The notes: generated by a model not told the origin, from the sequence alone. Numbered from the stretch's first letter, positions 21,412 to 33,899 are shown. The stretch: 64,000 bases of DNA from Mikania micrantha (GCA_009363875.1 CM018682.1:65866031-65930030); one strand, 5' to 3'. A program made the numbers and translations.

Positions 21412-23161
21412 CTGAGAAAGCATGTAAGAAAAATAAAGTCAACACAAAGGTTGGTGAGTTCAGGTAGTTTTTATGTAAAAATAGTTTGAAAAATCCTTTG
21501 AATGACAACCTTAACCTCACCATTAACAACCTATACCATCTATTTCAGTATGCTTATATATAGGGCATATGTAGGGGACAAGCCCCAGCCACTGTCCCAC
21601 CACATACCAAACCACATGATATATTGTTCCTGATGATAATTAAGCGTTTCATCCTACATATTTCATTCTATAGCGTTTGATTCTTTAAATTTGATTACCC
21701 TGTAATTGTTTACCTTGATTCCCTGAATGACAACCTTAACCTCACTAACAACCACCTATGCTATCCAACCAAGTATGCTTATATATAGGGCATATGTAGG
21801 GGACAAGCCCCAGCCACCGTCCCACCACATACCGGGCTGCTTAACATATTGTTGTTAATGATAATTAAGCGTTTCACTCCACCCTATTGATTCCATAGCA
21901 TATAAGTATTAAGTTTGAGAGGCACCATTATGGACAGCTGATCACCATAGGGAATTCAGCATCCATCCATAATGGTCCTAAATATGACTCGTGACATGTT
22001 ATGATAGAGAAACCTTCAAGTTAACACAAAGTCAACTAGAAGAACCCAAATCATTCTAGTCACCTGTCATAACCATGGATGAATCAAGAAGAACACTGAA
22101 TGACTAGTAGGAGTTGACACACAGGTCAACACGTTGCGGCCAATCAGTCTGTCTTACATGACTCTGACAAAGAAGAACACTGATGACTAGTAGGGGTTGA
22201 CACACAGGTCAACACGCGGCGGCCAATCAGTCTGTCTTACAATGTCCTATAGCTTTAGCATACAAGTTTAACGCATTCACATAGTTTCACTGATGACTAG
22301 TAGGGGTTGACACACAGGTCAACACGCGGCGGTCAATCAGTCTTTTGTTTAAGCATCCAAATGTTTCAAGCATTCGAGTGTTCAAACAACCAAATGTATC
22401 AAGCATTCCAAGTGTTCATGTATCCCAAGTATATCACGCATTCATGTATTCACGCATCCCAAATGTATCAAGCATTCATGTGTTTTCAAGTATTTCAAGT
22501 GTATTAAACATCCAAGTATTTAAGCATCTCACGTATATAAGTATTTATAAGCATATAAGTTTCAAGTTAAGTTTAAGCAAACCATTGTAGGTGTAAAGAA
22601 ATTTAATACTTTACTAAGAGTGTAGAACATTAACTTTCTGAAATAATTGTATAAAGTATTAGTGTTTAGAATAAGTGTTTTCAAAGCCTTAGGATTGGGT
22701 ATGTATTTAAACATAGAGTTTATAAGTTAAACATCAATTGTATCATTTAAGCACATAGCTTATAGCATAAGTATTTAGCTCAAGGTTTAAGTATTAAGTT
22801 TATATCATAAGCATCTAGCATAAGGTTTAGGCTTCAAATCTATAGCGTAAGCCTCAAGTATATAGTTTAAACTTCTAGTTTATAGTATAAGTTTCAAGTT
22901 TATAGCCTCTCAAAGTATACTAGTTTCTAGTTTGAGCATAAAGCGTTTGTATAATGTAAATAAGTATAAGGTAAATAGCATTAGCTATTTACACTATAGC
23001 CTTAGTCTTTGATTTCCCACCCAAGCATTTCTAATTCAAGCATTAGTATAAGCATTGTAAATCCGTGTAAAAGCATTTGATAAACATTTCAATAATTGTT
23101 TAACATGCTTCTCAGTCCCGAAGTAAAACAAAAGGGTTTGAAAAGGGACAAATGAACTCAC
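21412..23161 (-). other. Predicted LTR intron of S3
   Basis: Minus strand donor CACAAG|GTGAGTTCAT (plus ATGAACTCACC at 23152-23162) and acceptor TTTCTCAG|GT (plus CT at 21412-21413). The complement of the donor at 21453-21463 matches 10 of 11 bases. Two TATA modules (21552, 21779) and three W-box units (22105, 22185, 22294) lie inside. Confidence 0.45.
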
Positions 23162-23547
23162 CTTGTGTCCGTAGTGATTGACTAAGCAAAACAAGAATAC
23201 GCTCGCTCCTCGTTTGTACTTGTTGTAATGTTCACGATCCTGTATTGATTTCATAATATTTGTAGCTTATAAACATGTGTTGTAATGATTCGTGTGTGTG
23301 TAAGTGTTAGTCCTAAAGTTGACTAGCACTCGCGGGTCTTGTTCATTATCCAACTCTAAGTTATTTGTTATTGCCTTGATAAAAATCGCCCCACTAGGTT
23401 TAAATTAACCTAATTTGTTATTGATTTTCAAGCTTTATTGGAAGTTCTATCTCGATCATTTAATTTCAATTCAAAACTTAGATTTTAACATGAATTGCTA
23501 TAAATTTTTAGAAAATTGCAGTACCCCTTTGTGTTTGTTAACATTTA

Positions 23548-24425
23548 AACCTTGTGGGCCTCATGTTGGGCCAAACTATTTAATGTGGCCGATTGTGGGC
23601 TAACCTTAGGTCAAGATAACCATAAGAAATCGTGTAAGACTATTGGGCCGGGAATGGCCTGGGTCCGAATGATGTTATGTGACCCCAAATAATTAAGCAT
23701 AATATATGGGCCACATGGTTGGGCCGAATCCTAATTGGGCCGAATTAACTAGTGTGGGCTGAATTGTGTGTGTCATGGGCCAAGGTGACTTGCTGTTGGG
23801 CCGATTAGAATCACTTGTGCTATTTAGGTGATGGGCTAGTTCAACCACATGGGTCTAAAAGGGTGGTCTAATCCGATCGATCTGTGGGTTCCCCTTTTCC
23901 AGCGAACCTTTGGGTTTGTTAGCCTATAGGTTCGCCACCCCAGGGAGGTTCGGCAAGGATGGGTTCGGCTGCGTTGGTTCGCTAGAAAGGAAGGTTCGTG
24001 GACCATAGCAATCGTGCATGGGTTCGGCTAAAAGTGGCTAAGGTTCGGTCGTGATTTTCTCATAGGTTCGGCCTCCATGTGAATCACAGGTTCGTTCCTA
24101 ACTGATGTAGGTTCGTCCCAGCCATAATGGTTCGCGAGAGTGGGATGGTTCGTTGCATGGGCTGATTCGGCTAAGTTGGTGCCATTCAAGGTTCGCCGGC
24201 CATGCAGTAGGGTTCGGTGATATGGATGGTTCGGCTCTTGCAACCCAAAGGTTCTGTCGATGATCTCAAGGCTCGTGAGTCCCCCAAAGGTTCGGCTCCC
24301 TTATGTCACCACTAGGGTTCGGCCAAAATGGCTCAAGGATTCGGCCACCTCAACAGGTTCGGCCACTTTAGGCTCCCCCGAAAAAGGTTCGGCCAAGGTT
24401 GTTGTTCACGAACCAGGTCCAGGCC
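23548..24425 (-). repeat. TGGGCCG cluster then AGGTTCGG cluster (S3)
   Basis: 23548-23880 holds about a dozen GGGCCG/GGGCCA words, and 23900-24425 holds about twenty-five GGTTCG words with a few antisense CGAACC. Order and sense match S1. Confidence 0.8.
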
Positions 24426-24719
24426 ATCATCTTTTTCGTCGATCCTCCACTGATGGAGCCTGCTTTCATAGTGCTATTATGCAAGGAACCCATCTCGGAG
24501 GGGTAGGGTTCAATGAAGAACACTTAGAACCGGTGGTGTGTTAGGGTCGAATGTGATGAAAGAAAACCCTATTTTTTCGTGAAATTCAAAGCTTCATACC
24601 TCGAAAATGGATGGAGTAAACCTCCGATCTGCTGTACTTCTTGATAGAGGACGTTAAGAACTTCGCGTGAACACCAAGAACGCCTGATTTCGTCTCCAAA
24701 CGAGTGAGTTATGATGATT

Positions 24720-24845
24720 TGAAGGTGATGAACTTAGAGAGAGAGAGATTTCGTGAGAGAGAGTTTAGAGAGAGAGAGATGTGTAAAATGAAAGAAACTA
24801 GTTCTTTCAACGTTTATATACCCCGAGGGTATTCGGGTTCGTTTC
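24720..24845 (-). promoter_or_regulatory. Probable core promoter of S3
   Basis: On the minus strand CCGAATACCCTCGGGG is followed by TATATAAACG (24822-24811) and CT-rich tracts (24780-24735). This is the best TATA box of the three solo LTRs. Confidence 0.6.
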
Positions 24846-25615
24846 GGTTGCTCGGTTTTCGTCTCCGTTGCGTTTTCGGATCGTAACGCGTGTATTTAGT
24901 AATGTAAAAATAAAAGACTTTATGTTAAACGTTTGGAATTTGTTTATTTCTTATAATTAGTTTAAATATTATTTTCTTGAATTATCTGTCGTAAATTATT
25001 ATTTTTACGCATTTATTTATTTATTTGCGTATTTTGCTTTACGCGCCTTAAATTAAAATAGTTTCGTTTTAATTTATTTCTGATGAGTTTCAAAATTGTA
25101 AAACAGGAAATATTATGTTTCCTTGCATTTATTATCGTTCGATTCGTCTTCATTTTCGTTTCGTCAGAAAACGTCACTTACGCGCGTTTTCGTACAGAGC
25201 GCTAACTGTACGAAAACGATCGTACGTTTCACTTTCTGATTTTGTTTTCTACCTTTCAGTCATTGTTATAGATCGTTAAACACTCAGATTTATTCGTACA
25301 GATCGTCACCTATACAAATAGTTCGTCGGTTTAGCATTCTGTAACAACAATTGTTATAGTTTTATTCTGTTTATCCTCACATACGTTTATACCTAATAAT
25401 ACAAAATCAAGCATGTATGCATCTGTTCATGATTGTCTGATGTGTTTCTGACTGTTTAAACCGTGAGGTTTAAATCAGAATTTCAGAAACATCGTGTAAT
25501 AGTTTATGTTTTTCATCGAATGTTAATAGCTTCTAAGTATTTCTCCTAGTTTGTACCTGAGTTACTGTACAGATTACTGTTCCGGTAACGATTCCGGCAC
25601 AGATGTTACAATGAT

Positions 25616-26488
25616 AGCAGATTTACGTCGAGATTCTGGCAATCCTTGCAGAAATCTCTGGGGACACACTTAAACCTGAGTACAGCTTACCATCCACAAA
25701 CGGATGGTCAGAGCGAACGTACTATACAGACCCTGGATGACATGTTGAGAACATGTGTTCTAGACTTCAGTGGGAATTAGGATTCTCATTTGCCACTGAT
25801 CGAATTCTCCTACAACAACAGCTATCATAGTAGCATCAGATGCGCACCGTTCGAGGCTCTCTAAGGTAGAAAATGTCTATCACCGATCTGTTGGTCAGAA
25901 GTGGGAGATTATCGAATAACCGGGCCAGAACTCATTCAAGAAACTACAGACAAAATTGCTCAGATACAACAAAGGCTACAAGCAACTTGAAGCAGACAAA
26001 AGAGCTATGCTGACAAACGGCACAAGCCGTTGGAATTTCAAGTGGGAGAACGCGTCTTGCTAAAGGTATCCCCATGGAAAGGTGTAGTCCGTTTTGCAAA
26101 GAAAGGCAAACTAGCACCACGGTATGTGGGACCGTTCGAGATCATCGAGCGCATTGGTCCTGTGGCGTATAGACTAAGGTTACCCGATGAACTTAGTAGT
26201 GTACATGACGTGTTTCAAGTCTCAAACTTGAAGAAATGCCTTGCTGATGAATCACTCGTCATACCAGTTGAAGAAATTCTATTGGATGAACATTTACACT
26301 TTGTCGAAGAAACTTTGGAGATTATGGATAGCAAGGGTAAGAAACTAAGGCGAAGCCGTATCCCGATCGTCAAGGTTACTTGGAACTCAAAGCGCGGACC
26401 TGAGCTCACTTGGGAACGCGAAGATCGCATGAAGCTCAAGTATCCCCAACTGTTTGCAGAGGAAGTCGTACCGGATAACGATTCTTAA
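25616..26488 (+). pseudogene. pol: Integrase C-terminal part with chromodomain, element A
   Basis: The reading resumes after S3 with the third catalytic residue region (HPQTDGQSERTIQTL near 25695, the Glu in QSE), then SYNNSYHSSI and CAPFEAL. The GPFEI...GPVAYRLRLP module follows (26115-26190), then DVFQVSNLKKCL and a chromodomain-like end: RIPIVKVTWNSKRGPELTWE and KYPQLF (26365-26460), ending at a TAA at 26486. In-frame stops lie at about 25778, 25861 and 25988. The chromodomain targets integration to marked chromatin in this clade. Confidence 0.93.
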
Positions 26489-26507
26489 ATTTCGGGACGG
26501 AATTTCT

Positions 26508-26522
26508 CTAACAAGGGGAGAC
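26508..26522 (+). other. Polypurine tract of element A
   Basis: CTAACAAGGGGAGAC directly precedes the 3' LTR start TGTAACATC and is the expected plus-strand primer. The same tract precedes D's 3' LTR. Confidence 0.85.
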
Positions 26523-28291
26523 TGTAACATCAGTGCCAGAAACGTCACCGGAACAATGATATCTACAGTAACTTGCACAGTAACTCAGGTACAAACTACG
26601 TGAACTATGTATATGCTATTGATATTTGATGCTTGACACTAAACTATTATGCTATTGTTCTGAAATCTGATTTAAACCTCATGGTTTAACAGTCAGAAAC
26701 ACATCAGACAACACTGAACTGACACACAAATGCTTGATGTAATGCCATTATGTATAAACGTATGCGAGGTTAAACAAAACAAAACCATAACAGATGTCGT
26801 TGCAGAATGTTAAACCGACGAATTATTCGTATAGGTGACGATTTGTACGAATAAATCTGAAAGTTTAACGTTCTGAAATGATGACTGAAAAGTAGAAAAC
26901 AAGAATCAGAAAGTGAAACCAACGCCGTGCTCGTTTGGGTGACAATTCGAACGAATACGCGCGAAGGCGACACGTTCTGACGAAACGAAACGAACAATAA
27001 TAATTTAAGAAAATTGAATATTGAATATTTATTAGGAATCACAATCTCTTAGAATCTTAAAAATAAATTCATTTTAATTAAAATCCATAGAATACGCGTA
27101 ATGGTGACGCGAGTTAATGAAATGCTTAAAATAATCAATTACGATAAATAATTCAAGAAAAGTTAATTTAAAAGATTTACTAGGAATAACCACCTTCCAA
27201 ACATTTAAAAATAAATTATTTTAATTTAGCATATAAAACACGCGCGTAACGTGCCGGAAACACGACGAAAACGAGAACCGAGCAACCGAAACGAACCCGA
27301 ACAACCACGGGGTATATAAACCCTAAATGAACCCATTTTCTCATTTATTACATCTTCTCTCTCTCTAAACCATCTCCACCGTTTCTCTCTCTCTCTCTCT
27401 CTCTCTAAGAAATCCATCTTCAAACCTCAAGATCAAGCTCAAATCGTGGTGAAATCTCTCATTTTTGGTGTCCACACGTAGCTACCAACGTCCTATACCT
27501 AGAAGTACAACCGATCTGAACGTTTGTCCAGCCGATCTCGAGGTAATGAAGCTTGAATTACCCGAAATTTAGGGTTTTCGTAACCCTTTTTGCACCACTT
27601 CACTCTAGCCGGTTAAATCACCCATCTACTTTTAACAGTATGCTAAAGCTATGACGAAGACGGAATTGGGTTGTAGGTAAAACGCTTAATTATCATTAAC
27701 AACAGTGTAATATGTGAATTAGTATGTGGTGGGATGGCGTATGGGTGTGTTGTAGGCTTGACCCTTTCGTATGCCCTATATATAAGCATACCGATTTGGA
27801 TATTACATGTGATGTTAATGGGGTTAAGGTTTTACCAAAAGAGGTTTGCTAAAGCTATTTTTCAACAAATAAACTATATGAACTCACCAATCATTGTGTT
27901 GACTTTGTTTTCTTACATGCTTTCTCAGGTGACGTACAGGAGTAAGCTAAGGCTCAGGATTGAATACTAGGATACCTAGTTAGAGGACCTAGTAGATTTT
28001 GGAAAAGCACATATTTTGATGAACTTTGGAAATCACTTTTGATATCTTGTACAGATACAAGATAGTAACCATTTGATTCTTTTGATAGGTTTACTTGGTT
28101 AAATTATCAAACATTGATATTGTAATTTAACTTTGTAATCCTAGATTAATGTTTTATTGTGCTTTAGTTATTTTCAATGTTGAGGCTATGTAAACAATCT
28201 GATTATCACGATTATCACTCACGATATCGTGCCCTGAGAATCTTCCGCCCGGCGGGGAAGCCGATCCATCCCGCCGGCTTGGGGTGTGACA
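26523..28291 (+). mobile_element. Element A 3' LTR (1769 bp, internally deleted)
   Basis: Starts TGTAACATCAGTGCC, ends GGCTTGGGGTGTGACA, followed by AGAAT. It keeps the promoter block lost from the 5' LTR but lacks about 2.3 kb: from the CACCCATCTAC at 27626-27636 it jumps to the sequence equivalent to 12307, removing both motif clusters, the donor and the tandem arrays. The complement ATGAACTCACC (27878-27888), acceptor and hairpin (28043-28064) remain. Confidence 0.93.
27300..27410 (+). promoter_or_regulatory. Probable core promoter in A 3' LTR
   Basis: CCACGGGGTATATAAACCC has a clean TATATAAA at 27313-27320, followed 40-90 bases on by long CT tracts (27355-27405), the arrangement of a plant TATA box and pyrimidine patch. 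It would give a U3 of about 0.8 kb and a very long R-U5. Confidence 0.65.
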
Positions 28292-28942
28292 AGAATGTTG
28301 GTGAGTCACACAAGTTTAGGACTCGATAAAATCAATCCTTGGGTTCATCTCCCCAAGAGTTATGCTATATGTAAATCATTTTATATGTTATCCACAAGTA
28401 AGTAAGGATGCAATTTACATAAGACCACAACCAAACCTATGATTGATTGCCCTAGTGTTATGATCTCATGATCACCAAACTCATCCCGAGTTCAAAGTAT
28501 ACAATAGAGTTACATATTCGTCCACCGTATAGTACTATCCAAATCATCCACCAAACTCATCCACCAAACTCATCCCAAGATAGTACTATCCAATATATCC
28601 CCTGGCTCAAACCCTTGAGTTAATGGTTGTGTCTAGGCATAAATAAAAGGGACTTACAATAGAATAACAAAACTTATGAAATCTACATCCAACAAACTCA
28701 TGTTTTAACAATAACATACACAGCATAAAATCATAAAAAGTTTAAGTATCACGCTTTTCACCCCAAAGAATAAAATAGTGTAAAAGGGGTTGTGAAACTC
28801 ACTGTTAAGTGATGATGATAAATGATATTTAGAAGTGCGATGGGGCTTCACTACACGATCCCTACAATGTTTCAAAGTTCCTTATTGACATTCATGTTAT
28901 TGGGAAGCACTAGTTGTCTAATTTATTTGTATTCTATGTTTA
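28292..28942 (-). mobile_element. E 3' LTR, segment 2
   Basis: Continues E's LTR after A, matching 43198-43862. It has the partner GGTGAGTCAC (28300-28309) and the donor complement GTGAAACTCAC at about 28792-28802. At 28942 it is fused to the protease end of element C. Confidence 0.88.
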
Positions 28943-29298
28943 GAGGTATCCCTCGTCATTCTCCTTGAACTGAGATATGTTCTCCGTTCGGTAATGTAAC
29001 TCGTACAATATTTTCGTTGCACACGATCTCAGTTTGGTTTGCGGACAACCAGTCCATTCCAACGACTAAATCAAAGCTTCAAAGAGTTACCGGCATCAAG
29101 TCAATTTCGAGCTCATGATCCGCCAAAACCATGACGCATCCTCGAAAGACGTGTTGTGTCTCAATTAGTTTGTCGTCGGCTAACTCTACGGTATACTTAT
29201 AATCTAGTGGTGTTGGGGTAATGTCAAGTATTTTGCTAAACTCACTAGATATAAAACTCTTATCGGCACCGATATCAAATAATATACTTGCATAGACA
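28943..29298 (-). pseudogene. pol: Protease fragment of element C
   Basis: The minus frame after gag reads ASILFDIGADKSFISS (aspartate motif as DIG, not DTG or DSG), DLVVGMDWLSANQTEIVC and a LPNGEHISVQGE end. A stop follows Gly-Glu and the reading is lost at the fusion with E's LTR. Protease would cut the Gag-Pol polyprotein; this one is truncated and broken. Confidence 0.85.
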
Positions 29299-30580
29299 TT
29301 ATTTAAAAAGAAACATACCAGTTACGATATTCGGGTCGTCCTTGGCTTTTCCCGAGCCAATCACAAATGCTCGACCCTTGGCTGCACCTCCTCCAGCCTT
29401 CTTTATTTGCGGGCAATCCCTCCGCATGTGTCCCTGTTTACCACATTCATAACACCCCTTGAGAGTGTTCTGGTTGTTTTTCTGGTTGTGGTTGGGGTTG
29501 ATGTTGTTCGATAGCTTGGTTCTGCAATCTTTGGCCATATGGCCATGTCGTCCGCACTTCAGGAAACGATACCTTTAGCATTGCCCGAAGTAGTGATAAG
29601 AACACCGGTTGCACAAAGGGTATTTCCCCTGGTATACACCATTCCCCTTATCGTCAGGTTGGGTGGTAGTGAAGGTTTTCGCTGGTGCTGATCTGGGTTG
29701 TTGCTGGTGTGATGAGTGAGACTAGTTATGGCTGGGTTCCCACTTACGCTTGTGGCTGTCTTGGGGTTTCAGATGTTCACCCCTTTTGGGTAGCTTTCCT
29801 TGCGCAACTGCTTGATCGGTAAGTTTGTGTGACAGCCGGAAGGTGGGTTGGATCAAAGTTGGGTCAGAAGCTGTGACCATGCTTTGGATCTGTTCGGGCA
29901 GTCCACTGATGAACTGCTCGATCTTCTTGTACTCAGGGGTTACCATTCCCGGGCACAGCTTACACAGTTCATGGAACCGTGTGCAATACTGTTCAATCTT
30001 TGAGCCCACCATTTTGTGAACCCAGAACTCCTCCTCCAGTTTCTTGATTTCGTTTCTGGGACAGTATTCCTCATGGAGCATTCTGGTAAACTCCTCCCAG
30101 CTTATGGAGTTTGCAGCCTCTAATCCCAACGTTTGGACATGGGAGTTCCACCAGGTGAGGGCAGGTCCCTCCAGCATCCCGGTGGCGTACTTTACCCAGT
30201 TCTCCTCTGAATAGTCAGACATGAAGAATACCAACTCCACCATTTCTATCCACCGGAGCAGTCCCACTGCTCCTTCGGTTCCCTTAAAGTTGTGAGGGTG
30301 ACAACTTCGGAATGCCTTAAATGAGCATCCCTTATTGGTGCTTCCGTGAGATCCTGTTTGTCAGCAACCAATGTCATGTGTTAGTGATGTTGTTAGCTAT
30401 ACTATGTTAGTCGGGTTAAGCAAATGTTAGTACCGTTGTTGGTTCCCTCTTCTCGCTGTGCAATCTGCTTGCTTTGTAGTCAGCGATCGCTTTGCTAACC
30501 CTTCGGTCAACCATCATCTTGATGGTTTCCAATCCAATCGGTCGTTTGTGTTTTCGGGTGTGCGTTCCTCTTCCCGCCAT
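29299..30580 (-). pseudogene. gag: gag of element C
   Basis: The best start is the ATG at 30580 (MAGRGTHTRKHKRPIG). The N-terminal part ends near 30430, where about 60 bases break the frame, and resumes as GCSFKAFRSCHPHNFKGTEG. The capsid-like part (30267-29722) has LTWWNSHV, EEYCPRNEIKKLEEEFW and QFISGLPEQI. A CCHC knuckle CYECGKQGHMRRDC lies at about 29410-29455, followed by GRAFVIG and DPNIVTGMF. Not intact. Confidence 0.88.
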
Positions 30581-30589
30581 AGACCGTAT

Positions 30590-30813
30590 CTGTACGGAAA
30601 GGATAGTGTGTTAGTCAGTCAGTTATGTTAGGTGTCATGTTAGTAAGCAATCATAATCGAGATACACAATGGATAAAACAAAACATCATTTCATTAATAT
30701 CAGCTTAAGTACAACAACTTTCAAAACAAAACATAACTAGAATGATTCATATGAGCACATCCCGCTCATCTAGGCGTACAAAAAGGAAAGTAAATCGAAA
30801 TATAATAGTCTAG
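30590..30813. other. Leader between C's extra frame and gag
   Basis: No coding signal; AT-rich with TTAGT repeats. Confidence 0.4.
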
Positions 30814-31535
30814 CTAATATGTGGCGATTGTGGAGTGTGAATCTCCACTGTCAGCGGGTCGATCACCTTCATCCTCCTCAGGATCCTCCTCTGGATCCTC
30901 ATCAAAGTCTCCTTCCTTGAGGTATTATGCCTCAAACTGAGGCTATTCCTCCGGCTCAGGCTCTACGATGAACTGTCATGCCCAAGCGTCCTGGATCATC
31001 GCATGGTTTTCTTCATTAGTGACCTCTACTGCAGCAAGTAGTTCGTCGTGCTCCTGAACTACCGCGGTGATTTCCCCTTGTTGTTCTTCCAACTCTGCCG
31101 TCCAATTCCGGATACCTGCGATCTCGTCCACTAACTGCTCCTGCAGATAGTTCACCTGTCCTCGAAGGTGTTGGTTCTCCTCATGAAGGACTCTAACCTC
31201 CTCTACTAACTCATGCATCCTCCGTGCCTCATGGGCTGATCAAGCGATATGGGCTGCGAAATCCCGCTCCATTGGCACGCCAAGCGCCGGAAGTCGGTGA
31301 GCGCTTGGCGCATCACTTGGTAGTCGAGGGAGGGCACTCACTCCTCCTCGATCTAATCCCAAACTGTCGTGGGGTACCAGCTCCATGATCTAGCACACCT
31401 CGCTAGTCGTTCCCTCTCTGACTCCTCAGCGTCCACCCGGGACACGATGTCTCGTATCCTCTGACGGTCTTCTTCCGTTAGCTCGTAACCTGCAGGGCGT
31501 TTCCCTAGGTTCCTTCCAGCGTCGTTGTTGGCCAT
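30814..31535 (-). pseudogene. Extra pre-gag frame of element C (acidic coiled coil)
   Basis: About 150 bases after the primer site an ATG at 31535 opens MANNDAGRNLGKRPAGYELT and a charged helix. The frame shifts near 31370, then runs through a proline-rich linker into a strong coiled coil at 31218-30976 (HELVEEVRVLHEENQHLRG, then repeated Glu/Gln/Leu heptads). Beyond three stops an acidic tail (DEDPEEDPEEDEGD) ends at 30814. It lies upstream of, and separate from, the gag start at 30580. I do not recognise the protein. The size before decay would be about 240 residues. Function unknown. Confidence 0.6.
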
Positions 31536-31670
31536 CCTGTAATCTTAATTCAGTAAGTAACAGATAACAATAATATCATATTATTGTTCAATGTCTAAGT
31601 GTTGTGTCTAATGCTGAGCAATGGCTATAGTCTAAGTTCACTACATGCAAACCTAGTTCCCTATAATCAA

Positions 31671-31683
31671 GGCTCTGATACCA
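31671..31683 (-). other. Primer binding site of element C
   Basis: GGCTCTGATACCA on plus is the complement of TGGTATCAGAGCC, adjacent (three bases) to the LTR at 31687; intact initiator tRNA-Met type. Confidence 0.92.
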
Positions 31684-32020
31684 GTCTGTCACACCCCCAA
31701 ATTCTCACGTGTGGGGTCAGTCCACATGGATATGACGTGACCAGAATCACAGCTCATGGACATGTAGAACAACTCTATATGCGTTTCATATACACTGTTC
31801 GTCATAAAAGTTAACAAAATAGCTTGCAGCGGAAATACATATATCATTGCAGCGGAAAATAGTAAGTTTAAATATGTAGCGGAAACTAGATTGTCAGACA
31901 CAACATTGTTTTTAATACATAACATAAACTAAATTGTTTGTTCAAAATGCCATGAAATGAAATGCACGTGATCCTATGCTCATTCCTTATGTGCATCCTG
32001 ATTCGAACGCAGCTAGTTAC

Positions 32021-32500
32021 CTGAGAATACATGTTTAAAAATTAAGTGTCAACACAAGGTTGGTGAGTTCACAGGTTTTGATATACATAGATAATAACCA
32101 GAAATCATGAGTCATGTTGTTTATTAAAATGTTAGTCCCGAGCCCTTGGATCCAAGTGTCCATGCGTCACTACCGAACTACACTTGTTAGTCCTTGCCTT
32201 CGCTATGTCTCGTAAAAACATGACAAGATAGGTCGAGATTTCATGTGTCCCGACCTCCAGTCAGTATTGTGCCACGTGGGGTTCGTCACACCCATACAAT
32301 CTATTCAAACTCACCTCGTTGTTTGTACATTAAGGGTAAGACTTTGTGAGGGCTTTTTACGATTACAACACTTATGTTTGTCTAAAAAACCAGCATACAC
32401 AAAATGTTTGTATAAATAGTAAATGCTTGACTCGATTCAACAAGTATTCTCCCCCTATTTGAAAAGTTGTAAAAAAGTTAAAGAGGGGCAGTAAACTCAC
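32021..32500 (-). other. Predicted LTR intron of element C
   Basis: Minus strand donor CTAAG|GTGAGTTTAC and acceptor ATTCTCAG|GTAAC; the GGTGAGTT complement on the same strand is at 32062-32069 (8 bases). It is the shortest of the predicted introns (480 bases). Confidence 0.45.
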
Positions 32501-33899
32501 CTTAGTGATAATCGGAAAGTGCAAGCATAAGCTCCTGCGTTGTAGAGGTGTCGGTCACCGGCTACCTATATCGTATAGCTTACGTAAGTTCGTGTAAGTA
32601 CCCGTGCTCATGTTCTTGCTCGTGTTTGTGCTCAACAACCCACGGTTGTTATGTTTGTCCGTGTTGGTCCACATTGACCATGCCTGCTCATGTTTGATCG
32701 TGTTTCACCGTGTCAAGTCAATGACTCGTTGGTGAACCATGTGTTGGTTGTGATTCGTGTAACTTTTGTGAGTGTGCTCATTGTGTGCAAAAGCGCGCAA
32801 CTCGCGTTTGTGGACAACTTACTATTTATAGTAAGTTGCCATTTATAGCAAGCTCTATAACACATATCATTTTAAAGGTTCTAGCATGCTTGTTAGTCCT
32901 ACGTGATCATGTTAACACATAGCACGTTGTCGTATGAAATCAAATAAACACCTAGCTTGTTTTTAGTTATTAAAGTTTCCTAAAATAGCAAGTTTCTAGT
33001 TCGACATGTCCAATCCCCAAAATCACACAACTTATATACACAATCATCATATTGCATCATGTTAAGCCATTTATCATGTTCTGATTATATCTAGTATCAT
33101 TAAATCAAACTTTCACAAAATAAAGTTACTAAAAATGGTAACCTTGTCAAATATCCATCCTAATCATTTCAAATCCATTTTCATATCACATAACATCATT
33201 TTATATCATTAATCATTATCTAAACATACTTACTATAAATAGTAACTAGGTCCAAAATGATCCGAAACAATCCCACATCGATTTCTTATGCCTTATATCA
33301 TGATATTATCACACAAATGATATTTCTATACACATGCACGTTCATATCTCCATCTATATCATCATGTTATAGAATAAAAGTTACTATAAATAGTAGGTTC
33401 AACAAATAATCATATTTTGACCATCCTAATGATAACAAATCATGTAACATGCCATTAACAACACCAATAAACATATTTGAATACCCAAAAACATCTAATA
33501 TACCCTAGATCATGCATGCATGTTAACATTTTGACACCCCTGAACAAGTTATGCATCCATGACGATGTAAGTGGGTTATAATGCATGCACCCTCAAGTGG
33601 GTTGCATGTGTGTGTGAGGCCATGCGTGTGGGTTTATGAGTGCTAGATGAGTGTTTTGCCATAAAAATTACCCCAAGAGGCTCAAGAATGTGAGATTGAC
33701 GATGTTATTAGCCTTTCAAGCTTCTGGACAGGTGGGTAAAGTAGAATCAAGATGATGGTGATGGTCTCCAAGTTCTACGATTCTTCCTTCAAGCTTCCAA
33801 GCCTTCAACTCTTCAATCCTTGACTTCTACAATGGAGTTTTGAGGTGAAAATGGTGCTAGCAGGTAGTTCTGGAAGGGATAAGCTGAGATGGTGGTGAG

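Larger units (their letters stand above)
21049..25610 (-). mobile_element. Solo LTR S3, family A, with TSD ATGAT
   Basis: The 4562-base unit starts TGTCACACCCCGAGCC and ends GGCACAGATGTTACA, flanked by ATGAT at 21044-21048 and 25611-25615. It interrupts A's integrase between the second Asp and the following residues. In element sense it has TATATAAAC (24813-24820 on plus), GA/CT-rich patch (24735-24780), CCGAACC cluster (23900-24425), GGCCCA cluster (23548-23880), donor, repeats, acceptor and hairpin (21275-21296, loop differing from S1). Confidence 0.95.
9525..28291 (+). mobile_element. Element A, Ty3/Gypsy with two nested solo LTRs
   Basis: A has the full retrotransposon layout: 5' LTR 9525-12972, primer site, gag, protease-RT, integrase with chromodomain, polypurine tract and 3' LTR 26523-28291. 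It is flanked by the perfect 5-base duplication AGAAT (9520-9524, 28292-28296). Two solo LTRs of the same family sit in the gag/protease junction and in integrase. RNase H and the integrase N-terminus are partly deleted, so A is non-autonomous and dead. The chromodomain places it with chromoviruses (Tekay/Del-like, by family knowledge). Confidence 0.93.

Noticed and set aside
27626..27646. Splicing scar as the cause of the 2.3-kb gap in A's 3' LTR
   Set aside because: The borders in the 5' LTR (CTAC|CTAG and AAAC|TTTT) carry no GT/AG signals; an ordinary deletion fits better.
30360..30430. Possible short intron in C's gag (GTACTAAC to ACAAACAG)
   Set aside because: Splicing at these sites does not restore the gag frame, so an indel is the simpler reading.
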